From JBLMZH01 sp050258715 (GTDB lineage Bacteria > Patescibacteriota > Doudnabacteria > UBA920 > O2-02-FULL-48-8), in assembly GCA_050258715.1 (NCBI GenBank), contig JBLMZH010000001.1, forward strand, positions 1 to 19,259: a stretch of DNA of 19,259 nt, given 5' to 3'. This document shows, piece by piece, positions 7,338 through 13,724 of the stretch. Under the pieces are notes generated by a model. It had not been told where the DNA came from. It made no database searches and saw nothing but the letters and a program-made list of their open reading frames with translations. Both the position numbers and the translations under genes were made by a program. Position 1 is the stretch's first letter. Each line of letters starts with the position of its first letter.

Positions 7338-7412
7338 TGGAGGTCTGGGCGGGAATCGAACCCGCGTATAGGAGTTTTGCAGACTCCCGCCTTACCACTT
7401 GGCTACCAGACC
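7338..7412 (-). tRNA. tRNA-Cys (anticodon GCA)
   Basis: Acceptor stem GGTCTGG/CCAGACC with discriminator U, the cysteine identity base, and encoded CCA (7338-7340). The anticodon loop CTGCAAA gives GCA. It lies 9 bases before tRNA-Leu(TAA), so the two should be one precursor. Confidence 0.96.
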
Positions 7413-7434
7413 ATAACCCTATCATTTCCAGTAC

Positions 7435-7463
7435 ATTATAGTTAGAAAAAGAAGAATTTAAAA
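7435..7463 (-). promoter_or_regulatory. Candidate promoter of the tRNA-Cys/tRNA-Leu pair
   Basis: A perfect TATAAT on the minus strand (7440-7435) lies 22 bases before the tRNA-Cys gene. The -35 region (7463-7458, TTTTAA) is weak and overlaps the neighbouring terminator. Confidence 0.5.
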
Positions 7464-7487
7464 GCCCCGCATTATGTGCGGGGCTTT
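7461..7487 (-). terminator. Terminator of the 7499-8293 lysozyme-like gene
   Basis: AAAGCCCCGC (7461-7470) and GCGGGGCTTT (7478-7487) make a 10-bp GC-rich stem with a 7-base loop. On the minus strand it runs into a T-rich tail, 11 bases after the stop codon. Confidence 0.9.
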
Positions 7488-7498
7488 GTTTTATTGTT

Positions 7499-8293
7499 TT
7501 AGTTAGTCGGCAAAGTAACCAGAGGCTTTTGTTCGTCGGCCACTACCGGAGCCATGGCCGTTGCGACCAAATGGCGCTTGTAGCTGCCTGAAGTGTATGC
7601 CACCCAGGGCCTGAATCCCCTTGCATCATACTTCTTCAGAGCAATGTCGAGATTGAACGTGCAATCCTGAAGCTGCTCGAAAGTGTAAGGTGAACGCGGG
7701 GACCAGTTTATCTGGGCCAGCCCTATGTCGATAGAGCCGTTGCGGTTAGTGCCGCGATTGTCTCGGGTGCATTCATGCGTGCCGTTCTCCGCCTTAAGTA
7801 TGGCGATGAACGTATCACATTGGCTGCCAAGCTTGGGGCAGACATAGGCCCTGATCTCGGGCTCTTGCATGTAGACCTTATTTACCGCTTTAGGCGGAAT
7901 AAGATATGCGCTCGCCACTACGACCGCGCTTTTCGCCAGCATTGGTTTAGCCTCTACTTTGCCGGCGGGCAGCGGTTCGGTTGGGACAACTTCGGTTACC
8001 TGGGGCGAAGTTTGTTCGATTGTATTCTCTGTCTGGACGGAACTTCCTTGCGGGGAACTTTCCTTCTCTTGTGTGGTTAAGCCTGTCACAAACCGGTTGA
8101 TCTCCGAAACTGTCGGAAGAACGATCGGCTTTTGAGTTGTGACGGGGAGGTTTTTTATTTCTGGAACGACGCTGGTTTTGTTGGAGGATGAAGCTGCCGT
8201 GGAACCGGGGAAAAGGAACATGGTTCCGCAAGCAAGCAGAAATGCCAGTAAAAGCATGTCCGCCGGCTTCACCCGTTCAAAACGGGCTGTCAT
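7499..8293 (-). CDS. Exported lysozyme/transglycosylase-like protein
   Basis: About 264 residues. A hydrophobic segment at about 14-34 is a signal peptide or anchor. A long Thr/Pro/Ser/Glu-rich linker follows to about 140, then a C-terminal lysozyme-fold domain. That domain has AILKAENGTHEC with Glu170 as the likely catalytic acid (numbering from the TTG one codon earlier), SIDIGLAQIN at 188-197, and four cysteines (153, 160, 176, 212) that could form disulfides. The Glu plus GLAQIN pair is typical of SLT-type transglycosylases and lysozymes. The Shine-Dalgarno AAGGAG at about 8306-8311 is 9 bases before TTG 8296-8294 and 12 before ATG 8293-8291, so either could be the start. It is monocistronic, with a near-consensus promoter and a 200-base structured leader. 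Confidence 0.82.
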   Translation of the reverse strand: MTARFERVKPADMLLLAFLLACGTMFLFPGSTAASSSNKTSVVPEIKNLPVTTQKPIVLPTVSEINRFVTGLTTQEKESSPQGSSVQTENTIEQTSPQVTEVVPTEPLPAGKVEAKPMLAKSAVVVASAYLIPPKAVNKVYMQEPEIRAYVCPKLGSQCDTFIAILKAENGTHECTRDNRGTNRNGSIDIGLAQINWSPRSPYTFEQLQDCTFNLDIALKKYDARGFRPWVAYTSGSYKRHLVATAMAPVVADEQKPLVTLPTN

Positions 8294-8402
8294 CAAATAA
8301 GAAATCTCCTTGTCTTCCTCTCTTTCTGTCTCCTATAAAAGAAAGAACGGAAAGTTATTATGACCTTTCTAGATGATCTTTGTTTTTTAAGGTGCTTGCC
8401 CT

Positions 8403-8500
8403 AAAGCTGCATGTGCTTTGGAGCTTTTTGCGGAAATAGGCCTTATTATTAAATAAGTTGCCTACACCCGCCCCGCGCAAGGCGGGGACGGGGCACGCAA
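8403..8500 (-). promoter_or_regulatory. Three-hairpin 5' leader of the lysozyme-like gene
   Basis: The stretch from 8294 to 8680 holds no gene. Reading the predicted transcript from its start near 8500, three hairpins follow one another. The first is GC-rich at 8492-8467 (CCCGTCCCCGC/GCGGGGCGGG, one bulge). The second is at 8464-8437 (TAGGC-AA-CTTATT/AATAAG-GCCTA). The third is at 8427-8403 (AAAGCT/AGCTTT with an inner GC/GC). About 110 purine-rich bases then lead to the AAGGAG ribosome binding site. I do not recognise a known riboswitch; it lacks the c-di-AMP (ydaO) signatures that might be expected before a wall hydrolase. Confidence 0.5.
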
Positions 8501-8506
8501 CACAGA

Positions 8507-8535
8507 ACATTATCATAAAATCGGGTTTTTGTCAA
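8507..8535 (-). promoter_or_regulatory. Strong promoter of the 7499-8293 gene
   Basis: A consensus TTGACA (8535-8530) and TAATGT (8512-8507) are separated by 17 bases. TGA directly before the -10 box gives an extended -10 element. It is the best minus-strand promoter in the window. Confidence 0.8.
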
Positions 8536-8680
8536 GGGCTGACATTTGAAGAAAGGCCTGATTACAAGGGATTATTCTTTAGGTTTATTTTCCAATTCAT
8601 AAAATAATTGTCAGTGCTAACCTGTATCTAACAAAAATTAACTTCATAATTTTAGACGCTGAGAAAAAGGGGGTGATTCT

Positions 8681-9028
8681 ATGTCAAAAAATACCTTAAG
8701 CGGAATAATTATTCTTGCTGGCATCTGGCTGATCATTGCTCCGTTCGTTTTGGGTTTTAGGGCCTTCGGAGTATCGCCTACCAACGATGTCATTGTTGGT
8801 ATACTGGCGATCATCTTCGGCGGAGTGCGAATGATGTCGGATGACAGAATGACGTGGCCAAGCTGGCTGAGCTTGCTTTTGGGCATCTGGCTGATCATTG
8901 CTCCGTTTGTCCTGAAGTATTCAAGCACGAGCCGCGTGGTGACAAACGACATCATCCTCGGGATTGTCGTGGGCATATTGGGAGCGATGAGCGCCATGAC
9001 CTCGAGGGAAGTCCATTCCCCGATGTAG
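8681..9028 (+). CDS. SPW-repeat membrane protein
   Basis: The 115-residue protein is built of two similar halves, each with the SPW-type motif GIWLIIAPFVL (residues about 13-23 and 69-79), followed by a TNDVIVGI or TNDIILGI segment. Four membrane segments are likely. The SPW family (PF03779) consists of small integral membrane proteins of unknown function. The two motif copies are nearly identical at DNA level too, differing by one base over about 28 (near 8722 and 8884), a sign of internal duplication or conversion. A strong ribosome binding site, AGGGGGTG, precedes ATG 8681. No convincing promoter is visible in 8540-8660. The gene is monocistronic and ends in its own terminator. Confidence 0.85.
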   Translation: MSKNTLSGIIILAGIWLIIAPFVLGFRAFGVSPTNDVIVGILAIIFGGVRMMSDDRMTWPSWLSLLLGIWLIIAPFVLKYSSTSRVVTNDIILGIVVGILGAMSAMTSREVHSPM

Positions 9029-9047
9029 CAAAAGTTCTGATGTAAAG

Positions 9048-9078
9048 AAAACACCCTCCGCGAAAGGAGGGTGTTTTT
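9048..9078 (+). terminator. Terminator of the SPW-repeat gene
   Basis: ACACCCTCC (9051-9059) and GGAGGGTGT (9066-9074) form a 9-bp stem with loop GCGAAA, followed by T residues. Confidence 0.92.
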
Positions 9079-9103
9079 GGTGTAGAGGTAAAACAAGGGA
9101 GCA

Positions 9104-9132
9104 TTGATAAGATCTCGTCTTTTCAGTATAAT
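9104..9132 (+). promoter_or_regulatory. Promoter of tRNA-Leu(GAG)/tRNA-Val
   Basis: TTGATA (9104-9109) and TATAAT (9127-9132) are separated by 17 bases. The tRNA-Leu gene begins 15 bases after the -10 box. Confidence 0.8.
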
Positions 9133-9147
9133 TTATAAGCAGTATTT

Positions 9148-9232
9148 GGGGACGTGGTGGAACTGGTATACACGTACGCTTGAGGTGCGTATGCCGCAAG
9201 GCGTGAGGGTTCGAGTCCCTCCGTCCCCACCA
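9148..9232 (+). tRNA. tRNA-Leu (anticodon GAG)
   Basis: Acceptor stem GGGGACG/CGTCCCC, discriminator A, encoded CCA (9230-9232). The anticodon loop CTTGAGG gives GAG. A long variable arm marks it as class II. Confidence 0.96.
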
Positions 9233-9233
9233 A

Positions 9234-9310
9234 GGACGCTTAGCTCAGCTGGTTAGAGCGTCTCGTTTACACCGAGAAGGTCTGAGGTTCGAATCCTCAA
9301 GCGTCCACCA
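9234..9310 (+). tRNA. tRNA-Val (anticodon TAC)
   Basis: Acceptor stem GGACGCT/AGCGTCC, discriminator A and encoded CCA. The anticodon stem is TCTCG/CGAGA with loop TTTACAC, so the anticodon is TAC. It follows tRNA-Leu by one base, so both must be cut from one precursor. Confidence 0.96.
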
Positions 9311-9319
9311 AGTAAACGG

Positions 9320-9348
9320 TTAGAGTTTTTTTCGGGATTTGATATAAT
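9320..9348 (+). promoter_or_regulatory. Promoter before the tRNA-Phe leader
   Basis: TTAGAG (9320-9325) and a perfect TATAAT (9343-9348) are separated by 17 bases. Transcription should start near 9355, just before the first leader hairpin and about 115 bases upstream of tRNA-Phe. Confidence 0.65.
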
Positions 9349-9356
9349 GTCTGTAC

Positions 9357-9469
9357 TCGAAAAAATATGAGGCACAGCGAAGCGAGCACATATTTTTTCG
9401 AAAGAGGAGCGATATGTTTTCCGAAGCAGATGCCAACTGCATAATGCGAAGGAAAACCAATCGCGACGA
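9357..9469 (+). repeat. Two-hairpin pre-tRNA leader, copy A
   Basis: A 13-bp perfect inverted repeat, TCGAAAAAATATG (9357-9369) with CATATTTTTTCGA (9389-9401), encloses a loop containing GAAGCGAG. AGGAGC follows. A second stem, GTTTTCC (9416-9422) with GGAAAAC (9451-9457), ends 12 bases before the tRNA-Phe gene, and GCGACG lies in that last spacer. The same architecture occurs before tRNA-Gly. Confidence 0.7.
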
Positions 9470-9544
9470 GCCTCGGTAGCTCAGTGGTAGAGCGCAGCCC
9501 TGAAGAGGCTGGCGTCGTCAGTTCGATTCTGACCCGAGGCACCA
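9470..9544 (+). tRNA. tRNA-Phe (anticodon GAA)
   Basis: Acceptor stem GCCTCGG/CCGAGGC, discriminator A, encoded CCA. The anticodon stem CAGCC/GGCTG encloses loop CTGAAGA, so the anticodon is GAA. Position 37 is G, less common than A for this isoacceptor. Confidence 0.93.
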
Positions 9545-9561
9545 AATAAATAATTCGTTAA

Positions 9562-9587
9562 GCTGGAGCGGGCCTGCCCGCTCGTAA
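9562..9587 (+). repeat. GC-rich hairpin after tRNA-Phe
   Basis: GAGCGGG (9566-9572) and CCCGCTC (9577-9583) form a 7-bp stem with loop CCTG, flanked by AGCT on both sides. No T run follows, so it is more likely a processing or folding element between tRNA-Phe and the next leader than a terminator. Confidence 0.5.
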
Positions 9588-9600
9588 GCTTGAATCTTTA

Positions 9601-9706
9601 TTCGAAAAAATATGAGGCGCAGCGAAGATATTTTTTCGAAAAAGGAGCAGCATGTAGATCGTAGCGGTCGTTTCTTACGGACGCGGAGATCTACCGCCTG
9701 CGACGC
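9601..9706 (+). repeat. Two-hairpin pre-tRNA leader, copy B
   Basis: The first stem is TTCGAAAAAATAT (9601-9613) with ATATTTTTTCGAA (9628-9640), 13 bp, with a 14-base loop that shares AGGC(A/G)CAGCGAAG with copy A. AGGAGC follows. The second stem is GTAGATC (9654-9660) with GATCTAC (9688-9694), ending 12 bases before tRNA-Gly. The second stem has a different sequence from copy A but the same length, spacing and position. No clear promoter lies before it, so it is probably cotranscribed with tRNA-Phe. Confidence 0.7.
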
Positions 9707-9780
9707 GCGGGTATGGTTCAGTGGTAGAATATCTCCTTGCCATGGAGAAGATACGGGTTCGATTCCCGTTACCCGCTCCA
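9707..9780 (+). tRNA. tRNA-Gly (anticodon GCC)
   Basis: Acceptor stem GCGGGTA/TACCCGC, discriminator T, encoded CCA (9778-9780). The anticodon stem TCTCC/GGAGA with loop TTGCCAT gives GCC. The T-arm is ACGGG-TTCGATT-CCCGT. Confidence 0.96.
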
Positions 9781-9819
9781 AAGAAAAATTCCTCACCCTT
9801 GTGGTGGGGAATTTTTCTT
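9781..9819. terminator. Bidirectional terminator, tRNA-Gly / copA
   Basis: A 17-bp stem, AAGAAAAATTCCTCACC (9781-9797) with GGTGGGGAATTTTTCTT (9803-9819), includes one T-G wobble and a 5-base loop. T-rich arms on both strands allow it to end the tRNA transcript and, from the other side, the copper operon. Confidence 0.9.
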
Positions 9820-9925
9820 GTAGTTGACACGGGAATCGAACGGGTGCTGCCGAGGACAAGTCACTTCAGCGGCACGGGAATTCACGTACCCGTTTCGGAA
9901 AGAGAGTCATCGAAAGATGGTTTTT

Positions 9926-12280
9926 TTACATTCCCGAACTGAATCGGGCGAATTCGAAGAACAGGAACAGGAAGAATCCACCCATCACGATCGGAGCGGC
10001 CATAGAAATCCAATTGCGCCGGCCCGGCTTGAACATCCGCAGCGTCAGAGAATTGCTGACCACTGACACCGAGCTTAAGGCCATGGCCAATCCTGCCAAT
10101 TCGGGCTTAAGGATAAGGCCTAACGACATGAGCACTCTGGCCGCAATCGGGATGCCAATGACGTTGTAGAACAGGGCAAAGAAAAGATTTTGCCGAATTT
10201 TGCCAACCGTTTCTTTTGACAGCTGCAGCGCGTGAGGAACCTGCATCAGATCGTTTTTCATGATCACGATCCCGCCGCTTTCCATGGCAACATCAGTGCC
10301 GCTGCCCATGGCGATTCCCAAATCGGCCTGGGCCAGGGCCGGTGCGTCGTTCACCCCGTCCCCCACCATTGCGACCCTTTTTCCCAAAGCTTGGAGTTTT
10401 TTTACCTCGCCCGCCTTATCCTTTGGCATGACTTCGGCCAAAACGTTTGTTATTCCCACCTGAGACGCGATGGCGTTCGCTGTCCGTTGGTTGTCGCCTG
10501 TGATCATATACGTTTCAATTCCTAAAGCGCGAAGTTTTTCAAACGCCGCTTTTGAAGTCGGCTTGACCGTGTCCGCAACAGCGATCATGCCTGTTATGCC
10601 GTCTTGGTCAGCAAGCAGTATTGCGGTTTTCCCCTCGTTTTCCAATTCAGAGAGTTTAGCTTCCGCAAGTTTCAGGTCCACCTGTTTCGAGTCCATCAAC
10701 TTTCTGTTCCCCAACCAGTAGCCCTTGCCGTTTATTTTTGCAAACACTCCTTGCCCGGGAACGCTTTCGAAGCCGTCGATCTCCGAAATCTCAAGCTTTC
10801 GTTCTTTGGCCTCCAAGTAGACGGCTTCAGCCAGAGGGTGTTCCGACGATCTTTCCAGACTCCCTCCGATGGACAATATCTCATCTTCTTTCATTTGTTT
10901 CAGGCTGACAACGTCAGTGACTTTTGGCTTACCGACAGTGATCGTGCCGGTTTTGTCGAAAACGATCGCGTTGATTTGGCCGGCCATTTCCAAAGGCTCC
11001 CCGCCTTTGATCAGAATTCCGGTTTCCGCTCCCCGCCCTGTTCCGACCATTAAAGCGGTCGGGGTTGCCAGGCCGAGTGCGCAAGGACAGGCAATGACAA
11101 TTACGGATGTGAAGGCCATTAAGGCAAAAGCCAAGGTTCCGCCAAGGAAGAAATACCAAACTATAAAGGTAATGATCGCAATTCCGATGACGGCTGGTAC
11201 AAACCAGCTCGAGATCCTGTCGGCCAGGTCTTGAATTTTAGCCTTGCTCCCCTGGGCTTCTTCGACCAGCCGGATGATTTGCGCTAAAACCGTTTCCGAA
11301 CCGACTTTGGTTGCCTTGAATTCGAAGCTGCCCGTTTTGTTGATCGATCCGCCGACCACCGAGTCGCCCGTTTGTTTCTCGATCGGCAGGCTTTCTCCGG
11401 TAATCATTGATTCGTCAACCGCAGACAGACCTTTGGAAACAATGCCGTCCACCGGGATTTTTTCGCCCGGCCTGACCATCACCAAATCCCCGTGAATAAC
11501 GTGTTCGATGGGAACGTCGAGGGTCTGTTTGTTTCTGATTACTCGGGCGGTTTTGGGCGCCAACCCCATCAATTTTTTGATCGCTTCCGAAGTTTTGCCT
11601 TTGGTCCGGGCCTCAAGCCATTTCCCCAAAAGCACGAAGGTTATGAGGAACACGGCTGTTTCAAAGTAAAGGTCTGGAATTTTTTCTCCATCAAGTCCGA
11701 ACAAAGACTTGTTTCTTGCTGCGAATGCCGCGAAGTTTATAAGGCTGTAGAAGTAAGCGGTCGAGGTGCCGATCGCGATAAGGCTGTCCATGTTGAACGT
11801 TTTCATTTTCAGAGCGGACCACATTCCTTTATAGAATCCCTTGCCGATGATGAATTGAACGGGGGTTGCGATCGCCAGCGAAATGATCCCGATGAAAGGC
11901 AAAACGGACTTGCCCGGAAAGTTTTGAATGAAGTCAAAGAGCATGAAGTATACCAGGGGTAGGCTTAAGAGTGCACTAATCAAAAAACGATTTAAGCTCC
12001 CCTGCATTTCATGATGCTTTAAATGATTCTCGTGTTCGGGATTTTTTGAATCAGCAAGTTCCGCTTTGTACCCCGCTTTTTCCACGGCCTTGATCAGGTC
12101 TTCGGTTTTGGTTTTTTGCGGGTCAAAATTGATCAGGGCTTTTTCCGCGGCAAAATTGACGTTGGCCTTGATCACGCCGGGCACTTGCGTCAGCGACCGC
12201 TCAATGAGCATGGCGCAGGACGCGCAGTGCATGCCTTGCAGCAGAAGGTTTTTTTGGTCAGTTGGTTGTTCGTGGTTCAT
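9926..12280 (-). CDS. copA: Cu(I)-exporting P1B-type ATPase
   Basis: The 784-residue protein is a complete heavy-metal P-type ATPase that pumps copper out across the cytoplasmic membrane. One N-terminal HMA domain carries GMHCASC (residues 16-22). The phosphatase motif TGES is at 294-297, the membrane metal-binding CPC at 398-400, the phosphorylated Asp442 in DKTGT, the HP motif at 481-482 and GDGVND at 640-645. Near the C-terminus, FYNVIGIP and MALSSVSVVSNS match the YN and MxxSS residues of Cu(I)-selective P1B-1 pumps. It starts 5 bases after the stop of the HMA/cupredoxin fusion and is the last gene of the operon; no Shine-Dalgarno is visible at the junction. Transcription probably ends in the hairpin at 9781-9819. 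Confidence 0.96.
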   Translation of the reverse strand: MNHEQPTDQKNLLLQGMHCASCAMLIERSLTQVPGVIKANVNFAAEKALINFDPQKTKTEDLIKAVEKAGYKAELADSKNPEHENHLKHHEMQGSLNRFLISALLSLPLVYFMLFDFIQNFPGKSVLPFIGIISLAIATPVQFIIGKGFYKGMWSALKMKTFNMDSLIAIGTSTAYFYSLINFAAFAARNKSLFGLDGEKIPDLYFETAVFLITFVLLGKWLEARTKGKTSEAIKKLMGLAPKTARVIRNKQTLDVPIEHVIHGDLVMVRPGEKIPVDGIVSKGLSAVDESMITGESLPIEKQTGDSVVGGSINKTGSFEFKATKVGSETVLAQIIRLVEEAQGSKAKIQDLADRISSWFVPAVIGIAIITFIVWYFFLGGTLAFALMAFTSVIVIACPCALGLATPTALMVGTGRGAETGILIKGGEPLEMAGQINAIVFDKTGTITVGKPKVTDVVSLKQMKEDEILSIGGSLERSSEHPLAEAVYLEAKERKLEISEIDGFESVPGQGVFAKINGKGYWLGNRKLMDSKQVDLKLAEAKLSELENEGKTAILLADQDGITGMIAVADTVKPTSKAAFEKLRALGIETYMITGDNQRTANAIASQVGITNVLAEVMPKDKAGEVKKLQALGKRVAMVGDGVNDAPALAQADLGIAMGSGTDVAMESGGIVIMKNDLMQVPHALQLSKETVGKIRQNLFFALFYNVIGIPIAARVLMSLGLILKPELAGLAMALSSVSVVSNSLTLRMFKPGRRNWISMAAPIVMGGFFLFLFFEFARFSSGM

Positions 12281-12285
12281 GTTTA

Positions 12286-13644
12286 TTATTCTACAGTTAA
12301 TGTCCCTCTCTTAACACCCATTGCGCAAGTAATGGGATAATCTCCTTTTTTCTTCGGAGTAAATTCCATGGTCAAGGTTTTATTCTTTTCAAGCAGCAGA
12401 GGTTGATTATACAACCCCGGAATCATTATCGTACTCATGCAACCTATTCCTTGGTCCTTGGAATCAACAGTAAATCTGATTGGCTGGCCCACTTTTACCG
12501 TGAATTTGTTCGGGTCAATATCTTTCCCAAGCCTGTAAGTTGTTTTGAGCTCCAAGGCCGCGGAAGGGTCGCCTGTGAAAGCGACTTCCGGATCAACCGC
12601 AGGTCCGCTGCGAAAATTAACCGCTTGCGGAAGTATAATCCTCGGAAAAAGAATTCGTTTTGCGTTGGTGATGTTCGCTCCGCCGAAGAAGACAACGGCC
12701 AATCCGGCTATGGCGAAGAAGATTTTTGCTTTTTGGGCCTTGAAAATGGAGGACAATCCGCCGATCCCTAAAAGGCCGGGAGTCGTGCCCAAGGCAAACA
12801 AGGACATGATCAATCCTCCCTTTACGAAACTGCCGGTGCTTAAAGCAAACAGCTGCATCGCCTGAGTAAATCCGCACGGGAGGAAGAAGGTCATTGCTCC
12901 CCCTCCAAACGTGCCCAGGTTCGAATAGCCTTTGTCTATGGCCAGGCTCTTTTTGCCAAAGAATTTTGGCAAGGTAAGATTGATTCTATCAAGGAACGGA
13001 AAGACCTCGGTCAATTTGAGTCCCAACAAGACCATCAAAACCCCGATTGCCAAAGTCAAAGCGCTCAATAATTTTATTGACGGTTGAAGGCTCGCTCCCA
13101 GAAGACCGACGAGTCCGCCGAGCAGTCCGAATCCCAAGACCCTTCCGAGGTTAAAGAAAAGATGAGGCTTGAATTTTTCCAACGCGGAAGCTTCGGGGTG
13201 CAATTTTGAATGGTTTGCTGAAACCGCCAGGACAAGGCCGCCAATTAAGGCCATGCAGGAAGAGACTCCGGCCACAAGTCCGGTTATTGGCGCGGCAACA
13301 ATGCTTTGTTGGGTAAGTTTGGCCGGCAGATTTTCAAATCCCATAAGTCTTATTGCCAGATAGCCCAGCATCACTACGACCCCGGCGAAAAACAAGTTCC
13401 AATAGGTTCGCGGATTGTGCGAGAGAAGGGATTTACTTTCTTTTCCCAGCATGTAGCCAGCTTCTTCCACGGCTTTGGCAAGTTCGTTTTGTGAGAGACT
13501 CCGCGAAACCCAGATTTTGGCCTTGCCTGTGGCGGCGCTGACTGAAACCTTTTCCACTCCCTCAATTTTTTTGAGGTTACCTTCAATGAGCAGCTCGCAT
13601 GACCGGCAATGCATCCCCTGGATATCAATGATAGTTTTTTTCAT
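12286..13644 (-). CDS. HMA / TauE-SafE-like membrane / cupredoxin fusion
   Basis: The 452-residue protein joins three copper-related parts. Residues 1-68 are a heavy-metal-associated domain with GMHCRSC (10-16). Residues 85-330 form a polytopic membrane domain of the UreH/TauE-SafE type with two internally related motifs, GLVAGVSSCMALIGG (122-136) and FFLPCGFTQAMQ (253-264); the Cys and Pro-Cys positions recall DsbD/CcdA-like transporters. Residues about 350-452 are a cupredoxin-like beta domain with candidate copper ligands Cys402, Cys440 and Met442. It may pass copper between the external cupredoxin and the pump, or take up or release it; the direction cannot be told. It precedes copA by 5 bases. 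The ATG has no Shine-Dalgarno and lies 16 bases after a terminator-like hairpin. Confidence 0.88.
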   Translation of the reverse strand: MKKTIIDIQGMHCRSCELLIEGNLKKIEGVEKVSVSAATGKAKIWVSRSLSQNELAKAVEEAGYMLGKESKSLLSHNPRTYWNLFFAGVVVMLGYLAIRLMGFENLPAKLTQQSIVAAPITGLVAGVSSCMALIGGLVLAVSANHSKLHPEASALEKFKPHLFFNLGRVLGFGLLGGLVGLLGASLQPSIKLLSALTLAIGVLMVLLGLKLTEVFPFLDRINLTLPKFFGKKSLAIDKGYSNLGTFGGGAMTFFLPCGFTQAMQLFALSTGSFVKGGLIMSLFALGTTPGLLGIGGLSSIFKAQKAKIFFAIAGLAVVFFGGANITNAKRILFPRIILPQAVNFRSGPAVDPEVAFTGDPSAALELKTTYRLGKDIDPNKFTVKVGQPIRFTVDSKDQGIGCMSTIMIPGLYNQPLLLEKNKTLTMEFTPKKKGDYPITCAMGVKRGTLTVE

Positions 13645-13659
13645 GTAAGTTAGTGAATT

Positions 13660-13724
13660 AAAAAAGACCCTTTGAGTTGAGCGTGATCAAAAGGTCTTTT
13701 AAATGAAACTTTAAAGACCTTTTG
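13660..13724 (-). promoter_or_regulatory. Three-arm alternative hairpins (candidate attenuator) in the copper operon
   Basis: On the minus strand the first arm (13723-13713) can pair perfectly over 11 bp with the second (13699-13689). The second arm can instead pair with the third (13675-13662, TTTGA and GACCAAAA-type blocks with one mismatch), which is followed by a six-T run at 13665-13660. Only one pairing is possible at a time, so the first hairpin would prevent the terminator. The segment lies between the small membrane protein and the HMA/cupredoxin gene. Confidence 0.55.

Noticed and set aside
7244..7441. Plus-strand open frame over the two minus-strand tRNAs
   Set aside because: It is the well-known false reading of tRNA T-arms (REGIEPS-like and AGIEPAYR-like peptides).
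8403..8492. c-di-AMP riboswitch before the lysozyme-like gene
   Set aside because: The conserved ydaO-type core sequences are not visible on the minus strand; only generic hairpins can be supported.
9414..9479. Short open frame in leader copy A (AGGAG then ATG, about 21 codons, stopping inside tRNA-Phe)
   Set aside because: The matching place in copy B is ATG directly followed by TAG, so the coding potential is not kept while the stem is.
9357..9640. The two AT-rich palindromes as a CRISPR array or insertion-sequence ends
   Set aside because: Only two copies occur, 244 bases apart, with a tRNA gene between them, no repeated spacer length, no transposase and no target duplication.
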